Source: an uncultured Anaerolineaceae bacterium
GTDB lineage: Bacteria; Chloroflexota; Anaerolineae; Anaerolineales; Anaerolineaceae
Assembly (NCBI GenBank): GCA_937890875.1
Contig: CALAEB010000272.1
Span: 1 to 6,182, forward strand
Reading direction: 5' to 3'
DNA length: 6,182 nt
Of this stretch, positions 1 to 6,030 are shown one piece after another (the first letter of the stretch is position 1; every line of letters starts with the position of its first letter). The translations under genes were made by a program, and so were the position numbers. The notes beneath the pieces were generated by a model. That model did not search any database and was not told the DNA's origin. It saw nothing but the letters and a program-made list of their open reading frames with translations.

Positions 1-724
1 GGCAACCGGCTATGGCGTTGTCATCTGCATCCGGGAAGCGATGAAGAAATTGGGTATTGAAGCCAAAGGGACAACAGCCGCCATCCAGGGGTTCGGAAAT
101 GTCGCGCAATACACTGCGACCAATTATATCGACCAGTTAGGCGGGATCGTCAAGTGTGTCTCCTGCTGGGATCGGTTTGACAAAAAAAGCTACACCTTCT
201 ATAAAGCAGGAGGAATCGACCCGTGGTACCTGATGACCATCACCGATCAATACGGGATGATTAATAAACAGGAAGCCGCCAAAAACGGATATGAGATCCA
301 GGATGCGGAAAGCTGGCTGAAACAGGATGTGGATGTGCTCATTCCGGCGGCGCTGGAAGGGCAAATCACGATCGACAATGTCCATAAAATCAGCAGCCAG
401 GTGAAAATTATCGCTGAAGCCGCCAACGGACCGACGACCACCGAAGCCGACGAGATCATTAAGAAGAATCAGCAGTTCGTCATTCCGGATTTCCTCTGCA
501 ACTGCGGCGGGGTCACTTGTTCCTACTTTGAGAGTGTTCAGAATGACGCGAATTTCTACTGGAGTGAAAAAGAAGTCCTTGAGAAATTGGATGAAAAAAT
601 GACCGTCGCTTTTGAATCCGTTTATTCAATGGCAAAAGAACGGAATGTCTTCATGCGGGACGCCGCTTATATGGTTGCCATTCAGCGCGTGGTCACCGCC
701 ATGAAGCTGCGCGGCTGGGTATAA
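1..724 (+). CDS. gdhA: Glu/Leu/Phe/Val (glutamate) dehydrogenase, C-terminal part, 5' end outside window
   Basis: Codons run from base 2 to the TAA at 722-724, giving 240 residues. The family is normally 415-450 residues, so the catalytic N-terminal domain is outside the window. The visible part begins with ATGYGV, the start of the NAD(P)-binding domain, followed by the dinucleotide loop GFGNVAQY, the strand ending VSCWD, and then PAALEGQIT, AEAANGPTTTEAD, IPDFLCNCGGVTCSYFE and the C-terminal LRGWV. These are characteristic of the enzyme that interconverts glutamate with 2-oxoglutarate and ammonia in the cytoplasm. The last position of the glycine loop is Ala rather than Gly. About six extra residues (SYTFYKAGGID area) follow the second strand compared with the Thermotoga-type enzyme; from memory this insert marks a known subgroup. 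Cofactor preference cannot be settled. The gene converges on the minus-strand pspC, and a hairpin lies about 75 bases past its stop. A related leucine or phenylalanine dehydrogenase is possible but less likely. Confidence 0.93.
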   Translation, partial: ATGYGVVICIREAMKKLGIEAKGTTAAIQGFGNVAQYTATNYIDQLGGIVKCVSCWDRFDKKSYTFYKAGGIDPWYLMTITDQYGMINKQEAAKNGYEIQDAESWLKQDVDVLIPAALEGQITIDNVHKISSQVKIIAEAANGPTTTEADEIIKKNQQFVIPDFLCNCGGVTCSYFESVQNDANFYWSEKEVLEKLDEKMTVAFESVYSMAKERNVFMRDAAYMVAIQRVVTAMKLRGWV

Positions 725-743
725 GACCGCATCAAAACAATTC

Positions 744-782
744 AAGAATAAAAAGAAGGCATCCCCAATTAACCGGGATACC
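744..782 (-). terminator. Rho-independent terminator of the pspC transcript
   Basis: Read on the minus strand, an 8-bp stem (GGTATCCC with GGGATGCC, plus-strand 775-782 and 758-765) with a 9-base loop is followed directly by TTCTTTTTATTCTT. One pair is a G-U wobble in minus-strand RNA but a C-A mismatch in plus-strand RNA, so the structure works in the minus direction only. It lies about 230 bases past the pspC stop and would end transcription before it enters the convergent dehydrogenase gene. Confidence 0.75.
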
Positions 783-798
783 TCCGCTGCCATTCAAA

Positions 799-838
799 TT
801 TTGGAACAGGATGGAAAACTCTCCGTCCTGTTCCAAAG
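799..838 (+). other. Strong 3'-UTR hairpin, probably of the dehydrogenase transcript
   Basis: TTTGGAACAGGA (800-811) is perfectly complementary to TCCTGTTCCAAA (826-837). The stem continues inward through 812-815 with 822-825 to a 6-base loop, giving about 16-17 bp. The 812/825 and 799/838 pairs are U-G wobbles in plus-strand RNA but A-C mismatches on the minus strand, which favours a role at the 3' end of the plus-strand dehydrogenase message. No U-run follows, so it is not a canonical terminator. It may protect the 3' end or act as a U-poor terminator. Confidence 0.6.
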
Positions 839-1010
839 AAATCACACTATCTTCAATCACCGACGACATCTCAGTATTTCGAAATATGATTCGGATATCC
901 AGAACCGAATTGCGGAACCGGAAACAGTATTTCTGTTTTTTCAGGCATACCGCCCCGACTGAATATGGATATTCATCTTGAGCAAAGGGCAACCCTTTGT
1001 TCCGCTGCGG

Positions 1011-1244
1011 TTACTGGTGATTGTCAATATCAATCGTTACATCGCTCGGATTCTCCGGTTCAAGCGGAATAATCAACGCGCAGATGGTATAGATCAACAG
1101 AACCGGGATAAATGCTGAAGCCACGCTGATGATGACAACAATAATCCGAATCAAGTTGGCGTCAATATTAAAAAATTCTCCCAAACCGCCGCAAACACCG
1201 GCAATAAATCGATTCTTTGAACTGCGATATAGTTTTTTCGTCAT
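1011..1244 (-). CDS. PspC-domain small membrane protein
   Basis: This encodes a 77-residue protein. It opens with KKLYRSSKNRFIAGVCGGLGEFFNID, the conserved first half of the PspC domain, in which the GVCGGLGEYF-like motif is diagnostic. One long hydrophobic stretch follows (about residues 31-60, possibly a hairpin-like pair of membrane segments broken by a Pro at 47), then an acidic tail (EPENPSDVTIDIDNHQ). PspC proteins sit in the cytoplasmic membrane and are linked to envelope stress; stand-alone small versions like this are common and mostly uncharacterised. An in-frame upstream ATG at 1268 exists, but the start at 1244 is preferred because an AGGAG lies 8 bases before it and the extra residues precede the conserved domain. 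The gene lies 83 bases after the binding-protein gene and ends at the 744-782 terminator. No phage-shock partners (pspA, pspB, pspF) are visible. The specific role is unknown. Confidence 0.88.
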   Translation of the reverse strand: MTKKLYRSSKNRFIAGVCGGLGEFFNIDANLIRIIVVIISVASAFIPVLLIYTICALIIPLEPENPSDVTIDIDNHQ

Positions 1245-1252
1245 AATAAGCA

Positions 1253-1257
1253 CTCCT
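1253..1257 (-). promoter_or_regulatory. Ribosome binding site that fixes the pspC start
   Basis: On the minus strand AGGAG is followed by 8 bases and then the ATG at 1244. The longer reading frame starting at 1268 has no comparable site and would place this AGGAG inside its own coding sequence, so the shorter protein is chosen. Confidence 0.7.
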
Positions 1258-1291
1258 GTCATAAACAATATACGGGAAACTATTCACCGCG

Positions 1292-1318
1292 TTGCATTGG
1301 CGCTTTCGCTGCCAGCAA
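1292..1318 (-). other. GNRA-type hairpin between the binding-protein gene and pspC
   Basis: In minus-strand RNA, TTGC...GGC-A-GC, a GAAA tetraloop, then GC-GCC...GCAA form an imperfect stem just after the stop at 1328. It has a small internal loop and one bulged A. No U-run follows, so it is not an intrinsic terminator and pspC may be read from the upstream gene. A role in RNA processing or stability is possible but unproven. I saw no good -35/-10 pair for pspC in the 83-base gap; TATATT at about 1267-1272 lacks a matching -35. Confidence 0.3.
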
Positions 1319-1327
1319 TCCACAAAG

Positions 1328-3343
1328 TCATTCACCGTCCGCGTAAATATTCTTCCATTGGGAGACAGCACAGGCTGATTCCCCGGATGAGAGACTTTCA
1401 ATATTCCATAACAGGCTTCTGGTCCCGATCGCGTTTTCCAGTCCGCACAGCTGCAGATTCGAAACAGCGATCGAAAAATCAAAATAGAGCGGGATCACCG
1501 GCAACTCATCGGCATAAATCCGCTGCACCTCGGCAAGCGCGGCTTGGTTTTCAGGATAGAACAGCATACTTTTCTGCGCCGCACCGCAGGCCGTATCATA
1601 AGCATCCGATTGAAAACCGCCCAGGTTCACCCCAACCCAATGATTGGATGCGGCCGGGATCTGGTCTCCGGCGTACAGTGAACAGGGAAAGCTTTCCGTT
1701 CCGGACCATGAGAAAAGGGCCATGTCAAACTTCCTGCCGAACAGCGGGCCGTCCGGTCCCTGCGCATAAAAAACGTCCAGCGGTTCCAACGAAAGCGTGG
1801 TTTCAATTCCGCAGGCCTGCAATGCATTGGCAACGAATTCGCCTGACTTCCGGCGGGCATCCGAAGAGGACGTCTGAAGCCGGACCGAAAAAGCCGTTCC
1901 GTCCGGAATGCCGGTTATCCCCTGCGAAATCCGCGGCGTGGAAGGGTCGCCGTCAGCATCCTTCCAGCCGGCGGCTTCCAGCAATGCTTCCGCAGCTTCG
2001 GGATCATAAGGCAACGCCTGCGCATCCCCGCTGGCCAATAAGTGAGCGGACGGATAAAACCCGCCGGGTATTTCCGCCTGCCCATAAAAAATCTCCCGGA
2101 CCAGCTGTTCCCGATCGATACACTGCGCAGCCGCTTTTCGCACGTTCGGATCCGAAAAAAACGTGACCGCATCGGGATCCTGCGGCGCCAAATTTAAAGT
2201 CAGTTGTTCCCAGACCGGCTGCGGCTGAATATAGACCGCCAATTTTCCATCCCGCACATCCTCCAGAACCGGTTCCAGATCAACACTTAAATCCACCGTT
2301 GTGTCGATCACATCGCAGGAACCGTTTTTCAGCGCGGCCAGATTATTATCGCCACTGACTCCGTAAAATTTATACACCACCCGATCAAAATAGGGGATTT
2401 CTTCCGCTTCACTTTGCCGGTAAAACTCATTTCGTTTCAGCTCGATCCGTTCACCCGGAATCCAGGCATCAACCTGATAAGCTCCCCAGCCTAACGGCGC
2501 GCGGTTCACCGACTCATCCGCCAGAATTTCTGCCGTGCTCATTGAACCGAGCAAATGTTCCGGCAGCGGAAGCCAGAAAACATCCGCGCTCCGCTGAGGA
2601 ATATACCCCGGAATGCCAGTCCATTGTATTTGCGAATCGTCAACCGCGGTATACGCGACGGTTAATTGCTGATTCCTTTTGGAAGTTTTAACCGCGGAGT
2701 CCGCATCCAGCCGCCATGAGAAAACGGAATCCCGGCTGCTCAGCGGCGTTCCATCCGACCAGAGAAGTCCGGATTTCAAAACAAACGTGATTTTGATTTG
2801 AACCATTTCGAAAGCGCTGGTCCCATCCCATGAAATTGAACAATTTTCCGATCCGCACAACGATTCGGCATCGGCAGGGATGATTTGCGCACCGGATTTC
2901 AGGACGTCCATTTCACCGGCCGCGTTGAACACCAAAGCGCCTTCACTTACCGGGACCGTCTCACGGTCAATACGGATATCCTCAAAAATGACCGGAACGG
3001 ATTCGCCGTTCAATGAATCGAACGGCCCGTCATAAACCGCTTCCAGAACCGACCACATCGAGCGCGAGGAGGAGTTGTAAATGAACAGACTTTCCGGTTC
3101 CCTGCCGATACAAACATTTAAAACTTTGCCGGGCAAGGCCGCCGGGGTATCCGTTTCTTCCGGTTCCGGCCCGGCAGGCACCGCCGCAAGCGTCTGCACA
3201 GCCATTTCAGTCAGGATCGTTTCAATATTGGAAGACGAACCGGGCTGAGTCGGAATGGTTCCGTTCAAAGGAATATTGCATGCCGGAATCAACAGAAAAA
3301 CCGCCAGGATCAACAGAAAGTTTGTGATTTTTTTTCGCTCCAT
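1328..3343 (-). CDS. Peptide/nickel-type ABC transporter substrate-binding lipoprotein (SBP_bac_5 family)
   Basis: The 671-residue protein starts with a charged MERKK, a hydrophobic signal segment (about residues 8-20) and the lipobox I-P-A-C with Cys22 as the lipidation site, so it should be anchored outside the cytoplasmic membrane. Residues 23-72 form a Pro/Thr/Glu-rich linker. The SBP_bac_5 fold runs from about residue 73 to 650. It shows the signatures LLWSDGTPLSSRDSVFSW (193-210), APLGWGAYQVDAWIPGERI (282-300), an ALKNGSCDVI segment (337-346), PNVRKAAAQCIDREQLV (399-415) and a late LPVIPLY (614-620). An insert at about 140-180 carries Cys163 and Cys168. The family usually has 500-600 residues, so the length is above average. 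An AAGGAG lies 4 bases before the ATG. The gene has its own promoter and lies just downstream of the two permease genes, suggesting but not proving that it feeds that transporter. The ligand could be a peptide, sugar oligomer or metal chelate and cannot be told from sequence. Confidence 0.9.
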   Translation of the reverse strand: MERKKITNFLLILAVFLLIPACNIPLNGTIPTQPGSSSNIETILTEMAVQTLAAVPAGPEPEETDTPAALPGKVLNVCIGREPESLFIYNSSSRSMWSVLEAVYDGPFDSLNGESVPVIFEDIRIDRETVPVSEGALVFNAAGEMDVLKSGAQIIPADAESLCGSENCSISWDGTSAFEMVQIKITFVLKSGLLWSDGTPLSSRDSVFSWRLDADSAVKTSKRNQQLTVAYTAVDDSQIQWTGIPGYIPQRSADVFWLPLPEHLLGSMSTAEILADESVNRAPLGWGAYQVDAWIPGERIELKRNEFYRQSEAEEIPYFDRVVYKFYGVSGDNNLAALKNGSCDVIDTTVDLSVDLEPVLEDVRDGKLAVYIQPQPVWEQLTLNLAPQDPDAVTFFSDPNVRKAAAQCIDREQLVREIFYGQAEIPGGFYPSAHLLASGDAQALPYDPEAAEALLEAAGWKDADGDPSTPRISQGITGIPDGTAFSVRLQTSSSDARRKSGEFVANALQACGIETTLSLEPLDVFYAQGPDGPLFGRKFDMALFSWSGTESFPCSLYAGDQIPAASNHWVGVNLGGFQSDAYDTACGAAQKSMLFYPENQAALAEVQRIYADELPVIPLYFDFSIAVSNLQLCGLENAIGTRSLLWNIESLSSGESACAVSQWKNIYADGE

Positions 3344-3361
3344 AAAACTCCTTCAATTTCT

Positions 3362-3388
3362 GGTCTGATTATACCTTTGATACAGACC
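3362..3388 (-). promoter_or_regulatory. Candidate operator palindrome over the binding-protein promoter
   Basis: GGTCTG (3362-3367) and CAGACC (3383-3388) are perfect 6-base inverted arms separated by 15 bases, so their centres lie 21 bp apart, about two helical turns. The element spans the -10 box and most of the promoter spacer, where a bound dimeric repressor would block RNA polymerase. The arms are short, so chance is not excluded. Confidence 0.35.
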
Positions 3389-3396
3389 GGTGTCAG
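3368..3396 (-). promoter_or_regulatory. Sigma-70-type promoter of the binding-protein gene
   Basis: On the minus strand a -35 box CTGACA (3391-3396, five of six consensus bases) and a perfect -10 box TATAAT (3368-3373) are separated by exactly 17 bases. Transcription would begin about 7 bases further on, leaving a leader of roughly 15-20 bases before the ribosome site and the ATG at 3343. It follows the dppC terminator, which makes the lipoprotein gene a separate and probably strongly expressed unit. Confidence 0.8.
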
Positions 3397-3397
3397 C

Positions 3398-3524
3398 ACA
3401 GGCAGCAATTCGAAATATGAGGTTCTTTTCCGAATAAAAAACTTGAGATTTCTTTGTGTTTGCGCTTTCTGGAAGCACAAAGAAACCTCAAGTTTTCCTT
3501 TTTAATTCGAATTGCTGTACAGGC
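3398..3524. repeat. Nested inverted repeat with flanking direct repeats, MITE-like
   Basis: Outer arms CAGCAATTCGAA (3403-3414) and TTCGAATTGCTG (3506-3517) are a perfect 12-bp inverted repeat. They enclose the 21-bp terminator stem. ACAGGC occurs at 3398-3403 on the left and 3519-3524 on the right, as a target-site duplication would, although the left copy shares its last C with the arm and the right copy starts one base beyond the other arm. The unit fills the gap between the dppC stop (3525-3527) and the -35 box of the next gene almost exactly. It has no coding capacity. It could be a miniature mobile element or a fortuitous arrangement around a terminator. Confidence 0.4.
3432..3504 (-). 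terminator. Strong Rho-independent terminator after dppC
   Basis: Arms 3438-3458 and 3476-3496 pair over 21 bp around a 17-base loop. Read on the minus strand the single non-Watson-Crick position is a G-U wobble and the stem ends in TTTTTTATTC, so it is an efficient terminator for the dppB-dppC operon. On the plus strand that position is an A-C mismatch, but TTTTCCTTTTT follows, so it could also stop transcription coming the other way. Confidence 0.85.
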
Positions 3525-4565
3525 TTACGATTTTCCCCGCATTTGAGGATCCAGCGCGTCGCGCAGCCCGTCCCCAAGGAAGTTGAAAGCAAACATGGTC
3601 AAAGCCAGCATCAGGGCCGGGAACACGGTCTGGTTCGGATACGTCCGCACCACCTTTGACCCGTCCGAGATCATGGATCCCCAAGACGGCGTAGGCGGAT
3701 TCACGCCCAAGCCGATAAACGACAGAAAAGCTTCCGTATTAATATATCCCGGAATCGCCAGCGTCTCGTTGACCACCAGCGGGCCAATGATATTCGGAAG
3801 AATATGGCGGAACATAATCCGCAGATCCGAACTGCCGACCGAGCGGGCAGCCTCGACAAATTCCTTCTCTTTAACCGAGAGAACCTGACCGCGGGTCAGA
3901 CGGGCCATCGTCTGCCACGCGGTCATCCCAATCCCGATAAAGATGAAAAGCATACCGCCCAAACTGTTATCCAGCGCCGACAGCATCGACGCAAAAGAAC
4001 CGGGCGCCGGCTTTGCCAAAGAAGAACGGAAAAAAGTCATCAGCAGAATCGTAAACAGCAGGCTGGGGAATGCATACAGTACATCCACGATCCGCATCAT
4101 AATATTATCCGTCCGGCCGCCGAAAAAGCCGGCAATGGAACCATAGACCACACCGATCATCAGGCTGATCAGCGGACCGATAATCGCAATAATCAGCGAG
4201 ACGCGGGAGCCATAAATAATCCGGCTCAATAAATCCCGGCCGACGTAGTCAGCCCCCAGGATATATTTGTTCGGGTCGTCCGCCGGCGGCTTCGCATAAG
4301 GTTCCATCATCGGAAATATTTTTGTGAGCCAGGGCGGGGTCGCGTTCTGTTCCGCCAGTGTCTGCCTTGCATAATCAAACGGAGCGATCTTATCGGCAAA
4401 AATCATCATGAGATATAACAGAATAATAATTACACCGCCGGTCACCGCCGCCCGATTTTTCAGGAGCCGGCGAAATGCGTCTTTTGCCAGCGATTCGGAC
4501 TTGCTGGATACCGGATTCCCGCCGCTCCCGGAATTTGCTACTGCCTTGCTTAAATCAACTGCCAT
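3525..4565 (-). CDS. dppC: ABC transporter permease, DppC/OppC type
   Basis: The protein has 346 residues. A cytoplasmic N-terminus of about 40 residues (Ser/Gly-rich at 11-22) leads into the OppC_N segment with a first membrane helix at about 41-57. A periplasmic stretch (58-100) ends in LGADYVGRDLLSRIIYGSR (103-121), typical of DppC/OppC. Further membrane segments lie at about 122-148, 158-180, 204-222, 258-275 and 313-331. The EAA loop that docks the ATPase subunit is EFVEAARSVGSSDLRIMFRHILPN (235-258), and FLSFIGLGVNPPTPSWGSMI (280-299) and the terminal DGLRDALDPQMRG are family hallmarks. A GGAGG lies 4 bases before the ATG. It begins 33 bases after dppB ends and is the last gene of the operon, followed by a strong terminator. 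It should pair with DppB to form the channel of a peptide-type importer. The symbol denotes family, not proven dipeptide specificity; opp, app or other substrates are equally possible. Confidence 0.92.
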   Translation of the reverse strand: MAVDLSKAVANSGSGGNPVSSKSESLAKDAFRRLLKNRAAVTGGVIIILLYLMMIFADKIAPFDYARQTLAEQNATPPWLTKIFPMMEPYAKPPADDPNKYILGADYVGRDLLSRIIYGSRVSLIIAIIGPLISLMIGVVYGSIAGFFGGRTDNIMMRIVDVLYAFPSLLFTILLMTFFRSSLAKPAPGSFASMLSALDNSLGGMLFIFIGIGMTAWQTMARLTRGQVLSVKEKEFVEAARSVGSSDLRIMFRHILPNIIGPLVVNETLAIPGYINTEAFLSFIGLGVNPPTPSWGSMISDGSKVVRTYPNQTVFPALMLALTMFAFNFLGDGLRDALDPQMRGKS

Positions 4566-4598
4566 AATTCCTCCAGATTTATTCCGTAATGCCGGTCA

Positions 4599-5654
4599 TT
4601 AATCATAACGAATACGCGGATCGAGCAAACCGTAAATCAGATCAACAACCAGATTACTGAGAACCAGGAAAATCGCATAAATCAACACGGTTCCCATAAT
4701 CACCGGATAATCCCGATTGGTAATACTGTTCACGAAATAGCGCCCCATACCCGGAATACCGAAAATCGTCTCGGTTACAAAAGTACCCGTCAATAATGCC
4801 GCGAACATCGGCCCCAGGATCGTGACGACCGGGATCAGGGAGTTTTTTAAGGCATGTTTCATGACAACCGCCCGTTCCCGCAGTCCTTTCGCCCGGGCAG
4901 TGCGAATATAATCTTCCCGGATCGTCTGCAGCACGCTCGCGCGGGTCAGACGTGCGATTGACGCGGACGAGGACAGACCGAGCGCAAACATCGGCATAAT
5001 CGCATATTTCCAGTAATCCCAGCCCAGACTGGTCGGCAGAAATCCAAAAGAGAACGGCGGTTTTGAGCCCCAACCGGTGACCGGCAGGACTTTTGTCGAA
5101 ACCCCGAAAATCCAAACCAGGATCGGCCCCAGCACAATGACAGGCACAGACACCCCCATAATCGCCAGAGTCATACACAAATAATCCACCCAGCTGTTTT
5201 GATTCAGCGCCGCCAGGATCCCCAGCGGCATCCCGATCAGGATCGCAACACAGAAAGCAAGGAAACCCAATTGGATCGAAATCGGAAGCTGGTCCCGAAG
5301 CATATCGTTTACCGTCCGGGAACGGGAAGAATAGGATGGGCCGAAGTTCACCCAGTTCACATAAACATCGCCTATTTTGAATTTAAACAAAGCGTCTTCG
5401 TCAATTGAATTGGGAAATTTTTCTTTGCTGAAGCGGGGGATGGTTAAATCTTTCAGATAATTCAGATATTGAATCGGAAGCGGCTGATCCAGGTGGTAAC
5501 GTTTTTCGAGATTGGCGATAATTTCTTTGGGGAGCGGTTTTTCTTTATCAAAAGGACCGCCCGGAACGGCATGCATTAATCCAAACGTAATGAATGAGAC
5601 GACAAGGATGACGACAAACATATAAAGAAGCCGTCTAAGTATATATCTCCCCAT
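4599..5654 (-). CDS. dppB: ABC transporter permease, DppB/OppB type
   Basis: The protein has 351 residues. It starts MGRYILRRLLYMFVVILVVSFITF, the standard first membrane helix of DppB-type permeases (about 9-27), followed by the HAVPGGPFD motif (28-36). A periplasmic domain of about 90 residues (36-125) includes YHLDQPLPIQYLNYLKDL. Further membrane segments are at about 128-150, 160-185, 217-233, 274-296 and 318-342. The EAA loop for the ATPase is EDYIRTARAKGLRERAVVMKHALKNSLIP (247-275), and it ends DLIYGLLDPRIRYD as the family does. GGAGGAA lies 7 bases before the ATG. The first 100 bases upstream hold a possible small reading frame ending 3 bases before this ATG, which would allow translational coupling. 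With DppC it makes the membrane part of a peptide-type uptake system; no ATPase genes follow. Substrate is not determined. Confidence 0.93.
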   Translation of the reverse strand: MGRYILRRLLYMFVVILVVSFITFGLMHAVPGGPFDKEKPLPKEIIANLEKRYHLDQPLPIQYLNYLKDLTIPRFSKEKFPNSIDEDALFKFKIGDVYVNWVNFGPSYSSRSRTVNDMLRDQLPISIQLGFLAFCVAILIGMPLGILAALNQNSWVDYLCMTLAIMGVSVPVIVLGPILVWIFGVSTKVLPVTGWGSKPPFSFGFLPTSLGWDYWKYAIMPMFALGLSSSASIARLTRASVLQTIREDYIRTARAKGLRERAVVMKHALKNSLIPVVTILGPMFAALLTGTFVTETIFGIPGMGRYFVNSITNRDYPVIMGTVLIYAIFLVLSNLVVDLIYGLLDPRIRYD

Positions 5655-5657
5655 ACT

Positions 5658-5867
5658 TTATTCCTCCGATGTTTTCTGTTGCTCCAGCAATTCCAAACGA
5701 CGCCAACGGTCTTCCGAAATCAGCATTTTATTCATATTCTGAAATATCTTGAATTGCTGAAGCCGCCCATCTTCAAAAGGCAGAATAAACCGCCGGAATT
5801 CACAAAATTTGCAAAAAAAATCTTTCTGAAAATTAATCCCATGAATTCTTCGGTCCGGCTTCCATAT
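5658..5867 (-). other. Possible small CxxC reading frame or gene remnant just upstream of dppB
   Basis: A minus-strand frame is open for 69 codons from a TGA at 5868-5870 to a TAA at 5658-5660, 3 bases before the dppB ATG. Its content looks protein-like: FFCKFCEF (a CxxC as in zinc ribbons), RFILPFEDGRLQQF, and an end with charged and Leu-rich SEDRWRRLELLEQQKTSEE. It has no ATG, GTG or TTG before the ATG at 5735, which would leave only 25 residues. An ATG at 5842 in the next frame enters this frame only if the ribosome slips -1 on the run of eight T (plus-strand A run 5813-5820), which would give a 61-residue product. Neither start has a good ribosome site. It may be a frameshifted remnant, a leader peptide or chance. 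I do not recognise a family. Confidence 0.28.
5685..5759. repeat. Inverted pair of CAGCAATTC in the dppB leader
   Basis: CAGCAATTC at 5685-5693 and its exact complement GAATTGCTG at 5751-5759 form a 9-bp inverted repeat with a 57-base gap, about 30-105 bases upstream of dppB. The same nine bases form the core of the arms at 3403-3411 and 3509-3517. The pair could be a regulator site or a foldback element; it also falls inside the possible small reading frame. Confidence 0.35.
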
Positions 5868-5877
5868 TCAGAAATAT
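5733..5877. repeat. Two copies of a near-palindromic AT-rich 15-mer
   Basis: CATATTCTGAAATAT (5733-5747) and CATATTCAGAAATAT (5863-5877) differ at one base and lie 130 bases apart in the non-coding stretch before dppB. Each is almost its own complement, as binding sites for dimeric regulators often are. AT-rich sequence makes chance matches more likely, so the call is weak. Confidence 0.25.
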
Positions 5878-6030
5878 TTTACTGCGAGCATTTTCGCAAT
5901 AATACATTCCCGGATAGAAAACCAATGGAAACAGCGGAAAAATCGAACCTGTATTCCAGAAAACTGCCAAAAGGGCTGAATGAGATGATGAAATCTTCCT
6001 TATAAAGATATGATCCGTTTTTTTATTTTT

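Noticed and set aside
732..992. Minus-strand 86-codon frame as an independent gene
   Set aside because: It starts with TTG without a convincing ribosome site and runs through the terminator stem and U-run at 744-782, so a message for it would end before its stop.
1129..2166. Plus-strand 345-codon open frame
   Set aside because: It lies antisense to pspC and the well-supported binding-protein gene. Its Arg/Pro/His/Ser-rich composition is typical of a shadow frame, with no recognisable domain.
3804..4232. Plus-strand 142-codon frame
   Set aside because: It is antisense to dppC, is Gln/Arg/Asn-rich with no domain, and is explained by the codon use of dppC on the other strand.
5679..6005. Plus-strand 108-codon frame in the dppB leader
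   Set aside because: It begins with TTG, has no ribosome site or known motif, is AT-rich, and is antisense to a more protein-like minus-strand frame.
5870..6020. Promoter for dppB
   Set aside because: Several TATTAT- and TAAAAT-like boxes exist in AT-rich sequence, but none has a matching -35 at 16-18 bases, so no call is made.
6011..6030. Plus-strand T-run as a Rho-independent terminator
   Set aside because: No stable stem directly precedes it; the best is a 5-bp ATCTT/AAGAT stem about 8 bases before the T-run. The strong hairpin comes after the run instead of before it.
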